The notes beneath the pieces were generated by a model. That model made no database searches. It was not told the DNA's origin and was given only the letters and a program-made list of their open reading frames with translations. Below, piece by piece: positions 11,610-21,525 of a DNA stretch of 64,000 bases. This DNA is from Rusavskia elegans (lineage: Eukaryota; Ascomycota; Lecanoromycetes; Teloschistales; Teloschistaceae): positions 32,499 to 96,498 of the forward strand of contig SAUG01000090.1 of the NCBI GenBank assembly GCA_011316305.1, written 5' to 3'. A program made the position numbers and the translations under genes. Within the stretch, counting starts at the first letter, position 1. The number at the start of each line of letters is the position of its first letter.

Positions 11610-12494
11610 ATGGTGCGAAGCTCTCTGAACACGTCTACTTCCGCTTGCAGCGAAGGCTTGCCAGCTTTGTATACCGAAAGCGAGGTGCTCTTGACAGAGA
11701 CCAGCGACTTCTTGCTTGCATACAAGACCTTAAGCCACTACGAGGACAAGATCCTGGGGTTCTGGGAGTTTGGTTCGTTCACGGAGAGCCAAAAGTCTAT
11801 TATCGATCACTTTGATTCAGGAATAATGCGTCTTACCTATGCTGCTTCTCGAAATCTGATTGTGGCTTCGGCTGATTTCTTGGGGGAACTACGTGAGCAG
11901 CTCGACAACGGTACTGGACCTCCTCTGAGTCCGATCCTCAACGATCTTACGGCGCGACTAATGGCAAATAGTGATTTGCGACTTTCTATGCTCATCAAAG
12001 GTCCCGAGAATGAACAGAGATTGTGGGAAGCGCTTCAGCATGAGCTCTTGGGTATATCTTTGGACAAAGTTCTTCTCCACCGGCACAAGAATGTCGTTCT
12101 GCGCTACGTAAGGGCGCTCGACGGAAGGAGTGGGTTTTCCGGTAGCTCTGAAGCATCCCTCACTGGTGGTGCCGAGACGACGAAAACTGTACAAAATAGC
12201 AGCGCCAAGCGGAGGTCTCTTTGTACTGAGGACGACGCTGGCGGGAAAGGGGCACGGACATCTAGTGAGCGGTCTGAGGACCCGCGACTTTTCGAGGCAC
12301 CAGAAAAGACTAAAACCGGAGGCATACCGTTTAGGTTTCGTGATCCTCGGATAACATTTGGCCCCGACGTCGACGATGATCTGCTTGCGGACTTTCTTGA
12401 GGAAGATCAGCCATCACTGGGACACACTCTCCGCAACCAGATGCGTAAACCTACAGAACGCTGTACGAAGACTACGAACCCAAGTATAAAATGA
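11610..12494 (+). CDS. Hypothetical protein, mostly helical
   Basis: ATG at 11610 chosen because the in-frame stretch upstream (from 11421) reads like non-coding sequence. About 294 aa. Residues 1-190 look alpha-helical and leucine-rich (FLLAYKTLSHYEDKILGFWE, LGELREQLDNG, EALQHELLGISLDKVLL). A Ser/Thr/Gly-rich linker with basic patches follows, then PFRFRDPRITFGPDVDDDLLADFLEED. No family recognised. The last 7 to 10 codons read poorly, and a well-formed frame continues at 12491, so the true protein may be longer and split by a one-base indel. Confidence 0.5.
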   Translation: MVRSSLNTSTSACSEGLPALYTESEVLLTETSDFLLAYKTLSHYEDKILGFWEFGSFTESQKSIIDHFDSGIMRLTYAASRNLIVASADFLGELREQLDNGTGPPLSPILNDLTARLMANSDLRLSMLIKGPENEQRLWEALQHELLGISLDKVLLHRHKNVVLRYVRALDGRSGFSGSSEASLTGGAETTKTVQNSSAKRRSLCTEDDAGGKGARTSSERSEDPRLFEAPEKTKTGGIPFRFRDPRITFGPDVDDDLLADFLEEDQPSLGHTLRNQMRKPTERCTKTTNPSIK

Positions 12495-12694
12495 CGATCT
12501 TCTTCGAGAGCGGCCAGGACGGACATGACGATAAACTGATCCCCGGTCCGATCCACGAGATTGAAACCCGAGTCGTGATGAAGCTTGACAATCTGGAACT
12601 GGGTCAAGATGCGACTCTACGCAACTTACGGAAGATGGTCATCAATAAAGCCCAGAAGATGCTGGACGACCTCGAAAAGATCAAATCGAAGTGA
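12491..12694 (+). CDS. Short ORF, probably the displaced C terminus of the preceding gene
   Basis: 67 aa from an ATG that overlaps the previous stop (ATGA at 12491-12494). It ends in a charged helix (KMVINKAQKMLDDLEKIKSK). The same frame can be followed upstream of its ATG for about 15 codons (LYEDYEPKYK), overlapping the tail of the preceding ORF. The simplest reading is one ancestral ORF with a frameshift near 12440-12460; a dicistronic pair is less likely in a fungus. Confidence 0.35.
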   Translation: MTIFFESGQDGHDDKLIPGPIHEIETRVVMKLDNLELGQDATLRNLRKMVINKAQKMLDDLEKIKSK

Positions 12695-13240
12695 AGAAAT
12701 GTCTATCAGGCTGCAGGCCATAGTCGTGGTATTCTACACACCAAAACAAGAACCCCTGTTTCCGAAGCCGTTGACCACTGCCAAATACGACCTTTTCAGC
12801 GGCATCTCCTGCCAGATGTGTTTATTGCAAACAGAAAATTGTTCTCAATGTGTCGAGTATTGATTCTCGTCAATTTGCGAGCGCGTTGCCCACAAGTAAC
12901 AAATCGTGGTCACATGTTTTCATCATTATTTGCGCTTGTTTGTCTATACATCTCGAAATACCTCACACGCCATCTCTAGCCTATCTTTATCTTAAAAACT
13001 CACCGTCGCCGGTTCAATTCTCTCATACGGTCAGTCCTATATGATTGACCAGGACAGCGATCATCTATCTTGACGAGTAGAAGGGAGCGCACTGCCATCT
13101 ATACCAATGTCAAGGGCTGACTGTGTGGCAACCTGAGTGAGTTGTGCATGTCTTTTGTACCTACAGCGGTTTGACAGCACACAGGAGCATTCAAGAGGCC
13201 AACGAACATAGCAATTCCAACTGCGGATAACAACGATAAC
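12695..13240. other. Intergenic
   Basis: No supported gene; pyrimidine-rich stretches near 12960-13030 may belong to the promoter of the small ORF at 13241. Confidence 0.4.
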
Positions 13241-13531
13241 ATGACGAACCCAACTGCAAATAACGACCACAACACCGTAACGGAACCAGAACCGATTCCC
13301 ATTGAACAGATGAACTACGAAGATATTGTCAAGAGCTACACGAAGCTCACAGATCTCCTCGACTTACTCGAACGTCGCAAACCTCTCTTCAAGGATACAT
13401 TAGGTGGATGCAAAGAATATAAAGATGATCTGGTGAACCTTATCGTTACGCTTGAGGTGCTCAAAGGTGAATTGCACGATGAGCTTTGGACGGATGATAG
13501 CCTTATGCAGTGGGAGTCGCCCACGCCATAG
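13241..13531 (+). CDS. Small hypothetical coiled-coil protein
   Basis: 96 aa, ATG at 13241. An acidic, low-complexity N terminus (TEPEPIPIEQ) is followed by a helical part with heptad-like leucines (LTDLLDLLERRKPLFKDTL, LVNLIVTLEVLKGELHDEL). No signal peptide or membrane segment, no recognised family. Its charge pattern resembles the C-terminal helices of the neighbouring split gene, but this is only an impression. Confidence 0.4.
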   Translation: MTNPTANNDHNTVTEPEPIPIEQMNYEDIVKSYTKLTDLLDLLERRKPLFKDTLGGCKEYKDDLVNLIVTLEVLKGELHDELWTDDSLMQWESPTP

Positions 13532-14985
13532 ATGGAAGAGGAGTTACTGGATGGAATGAGTGAGAACTGTTGCTGCAACTCTATGGAAGTGGAGATTTGA
13601 TATGCGGATTCGAGACGGCGCAATGTGGCTCCGGGGGTAAAAGACATCCACAAGCTCGTCCGTCAAGCTACGTATTACTTAAACATTTCTTTTCTGAATG
13701 ACATCTAGCCTGGCCTCAGACAGCCTTGAAGTGCGTCAGTATGAGACTGCGACTTACATCACTGGATCGAGGGAGCCGTATATGTTGATCAGATTTTCTT
13801 GCATACGCTTCATCATTTGCCCTGCGATGAGAGCACCGTCGCCTGGCCGACGGAATATGTTGAAGCGCCTTCTCTAAAAGCATAACCTCTTTCAATCCTT
13901 TGATGTCTGAAATATCCTACATCAAGCACAAGCAAGGCGGCCCCCGAGAACGACAACAGCAGTAAGTAGCCCATCATCCACGCTTCATGCATCAAAGGCT
14001 GAGGTCGTTCAGATCACGCAGATTTTAAAGCCGTGATCATCTACACCTACCTGGCAGCAAACCGCATAGCAACATCCGAGAGCCATAAAGACAGCTATGA
14101 CGAGTCCTACCGCAAATGTCAATCAGAATTCCCCTTATAGCCCAGAACCACTCTGGTGCTCTTGAATGAAATAAGAGGGCCCACTCTACGAATATATGGA
14201 GATACAAGCGATTATCATGCTACTAGGGCGCCGCAAACATCACTTGAAAGATGTCTTAGGTGAAGGATCTAAACCCCTTATATACGAGCTAGGGAACCTT
14301 TCGGCCAAAATGGTTGCGCTCAAAGATTGTATGCGAATTGCACGAGTTTGGAGGCAGTAGTTGTCGAGGTGGTGATAGCGAGCCGGGGGAGTTTCGACAG
14401 GCAAGATCGGGTTGTTTGGCTGGTAGCAAATCTTATGGAAACCAGTCTTCTTGATTACAAACGTGTTTGCTCGAGATGCTAGATTGCGAGAAGAGCTGCT
14501 TGGGCTACCACGGTAGGAAAGACATCGGAGGGACCCTACAACAATCATCCGACTGATTTCTCGGGCAACGTTGTACACGTGATTACAGCCCACGAGACAT
14601 TTTACATATGAATATGGCTCGAAATTAGCAGGAAACTTATTCCTAGAACAGACTTCGCACCGATGCCGATCCGTACAGCTTCAAGACCGTGAGATCGTGC
14701 ATATATCTTGCTCCTGAAAGACAAGAACTGCCCCAACAGTCTTTCTCGGTCAATTTACCCTTAGCAGTAACATATCCCAGACCTTTAGCATCTGCTGTAT
14801 ATCACATCTGGTAAACTCGATCTTCCACGATCCGAAGCACTTTTACCAGAATCACGTTTTTCTTGTCCCTATATCACTAATCGCCTATCTCACCATACCA
14901 CTTCCCCATTCTCCTTCAAACTAACTCGATCAATCTTATTCCATCCCCCTCTTCCCGAACACAGGTTCTTATCAATCTGCTCATC
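13532..14985. other. Mostly non-coding
   Basis: A 60-codon minus ORF (13995-13813) begins with ATG and a hydrophobic run (MGYLLLLSFSGAALLVLDV) and could be a tiny membrane or secreted peptide. The 117-codon minus frame at 14240-14593 starts without ATG and has no motif. Confidence 0.35.
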
Positions 14986-15189
14986 CTATTTTGATATCTT
15001 GTCGAACAGCTTCCCAAACTCCCCTTTCACAGCATCAGCTCCCTCTTTCGCCCCTACGGAACCGAGAGTCTCGAGGTGAGTGCGAAGGAGGCTTCTCAAC
15101 TTTTGAAGCTTGTTGTGGCTTTGAATAAGGGGAGGGCGGGTTGACACTTTCAGTACCCTCGCTAGTGAATTTAGCAGTATCACATACAC
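14986..15189 (-). CDS. Helical ORF fragment related to the next ORF
   Basis: Open frame without a good ATG; probably an exon or a duplicate fragment. Its core KLQKLRSLLRTHLETLGSVG...EGADAVKGEFGKLFDKI aligns with the core of the ORF at 15377-15619 (KLQ.L..L...LE.L, then a Gly/Glu loop and a second helix). The two may be repeats of one gene interrupted by the microsatellite or products of a duplication. Confidence 0.25.
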   Translation of the reverse strand: MYVILLNSLARVLKVSTRPPLIQSHNKLQKLRSLLRTHLETLGSVGAKEGADAVKGEFGKLFDKISK

Positions 15190-15277
15190 TCTGAAGGAGC
15201 AAGAACCCCTAATCTCGCAACAAACTCCACCACTATCTCCGAGACCTCCTCCACATCACATCACATCCGTCCCTCCC

Positions 15278-15362
15278 TCTTCCTTTCCCTTCCTTTCCCT
15301 TCCCTTCCCTTCCCTTCCCTTCCCTTCCCTTCCCTTCCCTTCCCTTCCCTTCCCTTCCCTTC
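15278..15362 (+). repeat. CCCTT pentanucleotide microsatellite
   Basis: About 16 near-perfect CCCTT units, all pyrimidine on plus. The long minus frame over it (Gly-Lys-Glu-Arg repeats) is an artefact of the repeat. Confidence 0.95.
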
Positions 15363-15376
15363 CACTCCCCTCACCG

Positions 15377-15619
15377 CTACCCCATCTTCTCCATCCTCTC
15401 CACCCACTCCCCAACAATCCCATAAAGCCTCCTCACTTCCTCCCTCAAACCATCCCCTTCTTCGCCCGGCGCCGCCCAAGCAAGGAGTTCGAGACGATTA
15501 CCGAGAGTTTCTCCCAGGCTCTGCAGCTTGGTTCGCGGATCGGCTAGGGGGGCACGGGTGCGCATCCAGGTGGTGGTGGAGTGCATATCTGGTTCTAGGG
15601 AGGTGATGTAAGCGTCCAT
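15377..15619 (-). CDS. Small hypothetical helical protein
   Basis: 80 aa, ATG at 15619, stop TAG at 15377. Sequence is amphipathic helical (TKLQSLGETLGNRLELLAWA, then EGDGLREEVRRLYGIVGEWV). No signal peptide. It resembles the fragment at 14986-15189 on the same strand, with the CCCTT repeat lying between them. Function unknown. Confidence 0.4.
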   Translation of the reverse strand: MDAYITSLEPDMHSTTTWMRTRAPLADPRTKLQSLGETLGNRLELLAWAAPGEEGDGLREEVRRLYGIVGEWVERMEKMG

Positions 15620-17152
15620 TGTGTTTTTGAAGGGGGGAAGGAATAAGGATCTGGGAGGCTTAGAGAGGGGGGGGTCGGGTGAGAGGGTGGTGGGGTTGGT
15701 ATGCGCTCTGATTTGGTTTGTGGTTTTTTTTGGGGGTTTGGTTTCGAGGTGAGTTGATGTGGTGGTTGTCGAGTTGGTGTGGAGGATTTCAGGTACTGAG
15801 GGAAGGGAAGAGGTTGTGGGGAAAGATATGGAGATAATTTTCGGTGGATTGGACTTTGGTGCTTTTCTGTCGAGCGGTGAGTGATGGAGATGTGTGAAGG
15901 GTTTGATGAACTTTTTTCAATCTCTCTCTATATTATAAGTGACAATGTATAGAGTAAGGCTGCAGCAGTTATGATCCGCGTGAGACAACAGATCTCACTG
16001 ATATAATTACAACATCAAAGACTAAACTTGGATGCTTACCGGAAGCCCAATGTATACTGTGAATTGTGAAGCATCTGCAACGCTTAGGCGGTATAGCGTC
16101 CGTAACATTGAACCAAAGACAGTGAGCACAACCTCCAATCCTCGGACCAGATCTTCATGAAATCAGCTCGTTGACTGTTGAATGCCTGAGGCCACAATGC
16201 CCTCGGGTATTTTTACGTGAGTGCTGTTTGTATATCATCAAAGATTAAATTGTAAGGGGAATATCACGGGCTGATTCTCATCGCTTCGACCACATAACGC
16301 CCCAGTTGATATATGTGAGAAGATGAAGGGCGACCGACATGCTTGGCCCCTACCTTGGCTCTTACTCGATATGGAGCCAGCTCCCATCGATGATTAAACA
16401 CTTGACTCTATAGCAACGAATCCTTCTCCAACTTAGCTATCCTCCCCAACTTACTGTAGATTCCTCTCTTTCTTCGAATTATCAAGCTTTAACAATTGAC
16501 CTGCCAGTGTTTTCCATACCATAAACTCCTCGTGCCACGGCTACCTCGGATAGATCACCCCTGACGAAAACGAAGGCGTAGGTAACCAGGTGGATAGGAA
16601 GCCTGATAAGCCGGCTGTATCTTAAACCAGTAAAGCAATAGCTGGCCGAAGAAGAGTACAACACAGTAAAATTGAGAACTACCTCCCAAAAGTCCCAGCA
16701 CATCTCCAATCCAGTTACCCCCCTCACCCCTTCACTGCACCTTACCTTCACTCCTCCAACCCCATCCCCTATTTAGCCGACTCGCCACTCGGCAAGGCAT
16801 CTCCCGCCCCCCTGCCAAGCACCCTCCCCTCCCCATTCGTCCCCTCTCACATTCCTCAGCCTAAATATGTTTCAGCCATCTTCCTTAATCTCGCTAGCAC
16901 CCTTTTCAGCTTGCTTAAAACCCCTGACTACGGCTGACGTTGAAATGACGATGTAACCATAAGCTTTATTTCTAGATGCCTATTCGTGCTAAGCTGGTGC
17001 CTGGAATAATACTAGCAATGGGGGTTTGGGGTAGTGTCGAGGGTATATGTAGCTGTGTGCTTCCCCTGTGAAGTCTGTGATATTTTGTGTTGTCTACGGG
17101 CATTGCTGTGAATATTGTTGTGTCGTTGTACCACGTGTTTGAAGCAGGGAAT
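15620..17152. other. Intergenic with long purine/pyrimidine-biased tracts
   Basis: G/T-rich low-complexity DNA at 15650-15800 and ordinary non-coding DNA beyond. The minus frame 16482-16751 lacks an ATG and motifs. The right end is the promoter side of the gene starting at 17153. Confidence 0.4.
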
Positions 17153-18353
17153 ATGCCTTTCAGCCTTCTCGCTACCGTTGCTGTTCTTGTAGGCGTCGCT
17201 ACCGCCAGTATCGGCGACGTCTGTCGCGCCCCTCAAGGTAGCGGCACGTGTAAATCGGAAAACAGCTGCACGACTGGTATGGATCATGTTCATCTCCTCA
17301 GCTACCCCAACCGTACAAAAACTAATGCGCCGTAACCCAGGCTTCACCGTCCTCGACGCCTGCCCCAACGACCCGGCCAGCGTCAAATGCTGCATCCAAG
17401 CCGCCTGCAAAGACAATTCCGGCCAATGCCTTGACAAATCTCGCAACTCGTGCGCCGGCGGAACTTGGAAAACGGATCTCTGTCCTGGAGGCAATAATGT
17501 ACAATGCTGCCAGAAGCCAACGACACCCAACCCTCCTGCGCCGGTATCCAACCCTTTCATTGACTATTTGCGCCGTTTGCATGACCTTGCGACGAAGTAT
17601 AAGGGCGATCGACCGGCGAATCAGTTGGTGATGGAGTGGCTTCGGCATGAGGAATATAATGGGATTGAATGGAAAGCGCTGATTGGGGGTGTGGATGACG
17701 ATTTTACCGAATATGTGGAGAAAGCTGGCGTCTCGTCGATTGCCACTTTCAAGGATCCGGAATATGGTCTTGACATCAAGATCTCCCATCTTGGCGCCTG
17801 CATGAATGGCGTTTTCGTCAAAGAGCCCGCGGGAGGTGCAGACACCAATCGAGCCGACGTCACGGGATGGGGTGGTGACTGGATGACGTTTTATGGGGAA
17901 TGGCGACGCGATAGCGATGATGAGCCGAAAGGTGGAAAGTACTGTTTGGACCATATGTGCAATGCGGTGGACGACACGACGTTCAAGTTGAGGGACCTCG
18001 TGGAAGACGCCGACTGCTACAACGTTGGGATGCGTTTGCGAGCGAACCCCAGTCTGAACATTGCCGATGAGATGGAAAGGGTTCTTGCTGGGGGATATAA
18101 GACGAGGATGAAAAGTTTCGTTGAAGGGCGCTTCAAGGATCGGGCGACTGCGCAGGCGATTGCGAAAAGCATGTTGTTGCCCGGGAATGATGTGACGGTG
18201 AATGCTGGGAGGATTCGACTGATACAACAGAATGGTGGCTTCTTCGTCAAGCTGCCGTTGTGGTTGTCGGATGAGGATATGAATGACTTGACAAAGGGGT
18301 TTGCCGATCGGCTGTTTGGTATTGTGCAGCTGGAGAACGCCGCTTCCAAGTAA
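17153..18353 (+). CDS. Secreted Cys-rich protein with large C-terminal domain, putative cell-wall hydrolase
   Basis: Two exons, 17153-17276 and 17341-18353 (64-bp GT-AG intron), 378 aa. Signal peptide MPFSLLATVAVLVGVATAS. Residues about 22-110 form two Cys-rich repeats, each ending in a CC pair (VKCCIQ and VQCCQK) with CAGGTWKTDLCPGG between; in my recollection such modules sit in front of fungal lysozyme-like and amidase-like secreted enzymes. A Pro-rich linker (TTPNPPAPV) leads to a domain of about 260 residues with LVMEWLRHEEYNGIEW, KISHLGACMNGVF and ADVTGWGGDWMTFYGEW. Acidic and aromatic residues in these blocks suggest a muramidase-type hydrolase (possibly GH184-like), but the family assignment is inference. 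Codon use and intron look normal; the gene appears intact. Confidence 0.7.
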
Positions 18354-19561
18354 TGTATGTTAGCTATGTACAGTAGTAGATTCTGTCATGTGTATTTGAG
18401 TCAGTCGATTGTCACCGATGAGCCGGTGCTCTTCGCACATACCCCAACGTTCCTCCTCCCCTGCTGGACCGCGGCCTGGAATGCTAATGAAGCATGGGAG
18501 TCAACTCCCAAAGGAGGATATACTCCCGGCACGGACTAGCCTCAAGGACGAGTTCTCTGATGTAGTGTATCATCTCAGGAGATAGTCTCACATACATGAG
18601 GTCAATGAACCGGCGATACCCGATCTCTTGTAGTTGCTTGTGCGTCAAGGGTCGCTGCCTCCGGTTGTGGAAGTTTCTGGCCATGGCTTGCATCCGAAGG
18701 TTCCTGGAATGCTCCTGGGACGTACGAGGAGATCTCATTCTTGTCATGTTCGAAAGGAATTTGCGGTGGAATGTGCTCTGGTGCTTGTTCTGGCGAGAGT
18801 GCTACAACGCGTTCGGGTAGTGCTTTGAGGTATGCTCTAGAAAATGCTCTTGGGTAATGCGATATGCTCCGTGAGATACTCTGGGGGTTGTACTGAGAGG
18901 GGGCGGTGCAATGAAATGGGGTTGGAGTTGAAAGTCTGAAAATTTCGGTGATTGAAGCCCGAGGATGTGAAAAGTGGTTGTGTTGGTAGCTGGTCTGAGG
19001 AGTATCGAGGAAAGAGCAGTAGAGATCGTGGGAAGGGGCGACTCACCATAGCAACTGGGTGACGTTGCACACATACGATCAATACAAGAACACTCTCAAA
19101 CGTGAGAGACAGCTGAACTTGCTTAAGATACACCCTCGAATGGTTGCGTCGGACCACCATAGGATCGTGTCGCGCTGACAGTGACTCGCCTTCTTGACAT
19201 CCCAAATACACCGCACCAGACCGAATCCATGCTTTGCGATATCGAACTGGTGTAGCTGGCCTGATGAGACATAGGCAATGCTTGTAGTGCTGTTCGACAT
19301 GTGGGAAATCTCGGGATGTGGTAAATTGGTATGGGTATGAGGTACGATGTTGGACTGTTCCTCCCAGATCAAAAGTCTGTGAACCCTCTACTTTCCTGGT
19401 TGACGCATGATACGTGGTGAAGTATTCGTAGCGGGGCCCTCTTTCTGAAGTTTCTTCTTATTCACCACGGCGAGGTCGAGAACAGGAGAAGAAACCGACC
19501 TTCCCCCTCACATTCGAGTTATTGTGGATGATTGTGGCAAAGGCACATAGCCACCAGACGT
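18354..19561. other. Intergenic; one doubtful minus-strand ORF
   Basis: The best frame is minus 18747-18484 (87 codons, MTRMRSP... RPLTHKQLQEIGYRRFIDLMYVR...), which looks protein-like but overlaps another equally plausible frame and has no motif. It may be the end of a multi-exon gene whose upstream exons (18.8-19.2 kb) I cannot resolve. Confidence 0.3.
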
Positions 19562-20345
19562 CTACAGCTCCTTTTCGACCTCGACCTTGACTGTGTCCTT
19601 GTGCTTGACCTCCCAAGTCTTCCACGTGCCGTTGTTCCACAGACCTCCTAACCAGTCTTGCCATCCGTAGCCTTGCGCCAGGTTTCCATTCTTTGCCCTC
19701 TCCTCCCGTATCTTCCAGAACAACGTCCCGTCGTACATTGTTCTCAAGTCTTCTTTCCACAGTCGCCCGTCTCTTTGCAGCAACAGCCAGGTTGTCCACC
19801 ACTCCATAGCGGCGAAGGTCCAGCCTGCAGGGTCGGCAGCCACACGGTTCTTAGCGTGTAGGCGGAACAAGTCGCCCACTCCCAGACTGCCCTCTTGCCC
19901 CTTGGTGCCCAGCGGACTGTTTCTGTTGGCCTCGCTGACGTTCTTGGTTCCGCTGGAGTCCATCTTGTCAAACACCTCATGGAAGAGCACCAGCCGGAGG
20001 TTCCCTTCAGAGCTGTAGACGCCGGTGTCGGAGCCGTGCTTCGCTTTGTGGATAGTGTCGGTGTAGATGCGGAACAAAGGGTCGGGGAGCCAACTGTGGC
20101 CGAGGGTGGTCGGGTAGGAGAAGAAGAGGTTGATGAGGAGACCGCCGAGGGAGAAGGGAATACAGAAGCCGAGGTCGCGGAAGCCGCGATAGATCTCGAC
20201 TGGTGTGATGATACTAGGAAGGAGGGTCAGATGGAGTGCTGAAGATCTGGTGTAGAAGGGATCAGAGGGCATACGAGTCATTGTTGTAGTCCCAGAAAGC
20301 GACGTGCAGCTGGAGAGCCGTCAAATTGGCAGCGAGATTCGACAT
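19562..20345 (-). CDS. Caleosin (peroxygenase-type lipid-droplet protein)
   Basis: Two exons on minus, 20345-20275 and 20213-19562, with a 61-bp intron; 240 aa. The start MSNLAANLTALQLHVAFWDYNND carries the conserved His14 and an EF-hand loop D19-x-N-x-D-x-I-x-T-x-x-E30; the intron splits this loop and only the spliced product restores it. Then VEIYRGFRDLGF, a hydrophobic segment (about 40-56) with a proline-rich knot PTTLGHSWLPDP, LFRIYTDTIHKAKHGSDTG with the second conserved His, EVFDKMD, DPAGWTFAAMEWWTTWLLL, and DLRTMYDGTLFW. These are caleosin hallmarks in order. Known members bind calcium and haem and oxygenate fatty acids at lipid droplets or ER; in fungi they are tied to sporulation and oxylipins. 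Appears intact. The Glu-Ala-Asn-Arg insert around residues 110-135 is less typical. Confidence 0.9.
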
Positions 20346-21525
20346 GGTGAGGATTGTAGACTGGCTTCTTCGGTCGTCTCCCACAACGATCGATTGTCTG
20401 GCGGGTGGTGATTCTCCAGCAGTTTATGTTTATCGAGGAGGGTGGAAGTGGTCAAGAAGCATGTGAAAATGGATGCCATCAGGACCCCAGCATGATGTCG
20501 TCATGATGCAATCTGACAGCGAGTCTTTGGCTCGTCTCAATGGTCGGGTGAGACACGAGCCACGGAAAATATGAGAGTAAATCAATGGCGAGGGTGCGCT
20601 GATAGCCCGAAGTAGTAAATGCGTGTGGAGTGCTCTCAACAATTCAATACATTGATTGTACAGTGCACGTGAAATGACGTCATGCTTCTTTGGGAACACG
20701 GTGGGACGCGGGACGCATATTGTTCACGGCTTTGGAACAGATGCTCGAATCTGCCACCCAGGATGTAACGCCCATCGTCATCTTTTGCCAGAAGCCTCGT
20801 GGACCAGAGAAGCTGAATACTAGAAAAGTCTTCTTATCGCGAGCTGATCGTGATCGTTGCTCAACATGTCACACCACTGTCCACCCTCTCGTCGAGGTTG
20901 AGAGGGTAACGGCTTCGTTTAGGGCATTGGCCTTGGGAAAAATATGGAAGAGCAAGCGTAAGTAAATGTGAACCCCGATGTCGCACGTTCTTGGGCTTCT
21001 TTGACGCTGAGCTTGCACATGAACTTTGAACGTGGCGAGTACATCCTTCAAGGGTGAGGTTGATGCATCACGAAGTCCGAATGTAACGTGGAAATCTGGT
21101 GGATAGATAGCTACGCATATGGCTGCGTACAATGATGACTTCGAGGACGTTCGGTTGCTGCTAAGCTATGAAGCTGATCAGCGTATCAAAGATGTTGGCG
21201 GCGAGACGGGACTTGACTGTGTGCATGTCAAAGCGAAGGGTTTTATCCCTTCACTAGAAGGTTGGGAGAGTCAAAAACAGTGTCATACGAGAACGATACT
21301 ATTCACCTCGTGATTTGCGTCTCAGCAAAACAACTTGGAATTCAGATTTGCGAAGAAAAGCATACTAGTACATGCAACAACAAGCAAAATAATAACAATT
21401 CGACGCGGTTAATCGTTCACACAATCTTCCTCCGCTCCAAACCAAAGAACCTGCCCTATCAATCGAGATGCAGGGCGAACAGCAATTGGTAACTCGATAA
21501 GGGACATCGTCCTGACCATTGCGCA
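20346..21525. other. Intergenic with a possible ankyrin-repeat relic
   Basis: At 21119-21313 plus, a 64-codon ATG frame begins MAAYNDDFEDVRLLLSYEAD followed by GGETGLDCVHVKAKG, which resembles one ankyrin repeat. It stands alone with no second repeat, so it is probably a gene remnant. The rest shows nothing. Confidence 0.35.

Noticed and set aside
14240..14593. 117-codon minus frame
   Set aside because: No ATG at the start, no motif, composition like non-coding DNA.
15261..15479. Minus ORF with Gly-Lys-Glu-Arg repeats
   Set aside because: It is a translation of the CCCTT microsatellite and overlaps a better ORF.
16482..16751. 89-codon minus frame with hydrophobic stretch
   Set aside because: Begins with GTG, no recognised domain, no splice partner found.
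17322..18227. Long minus frame of 301 codons
   Set aside because: Antisense shadow of the secreted Cys-rich protein, which has signal peptide, intron and motifs.
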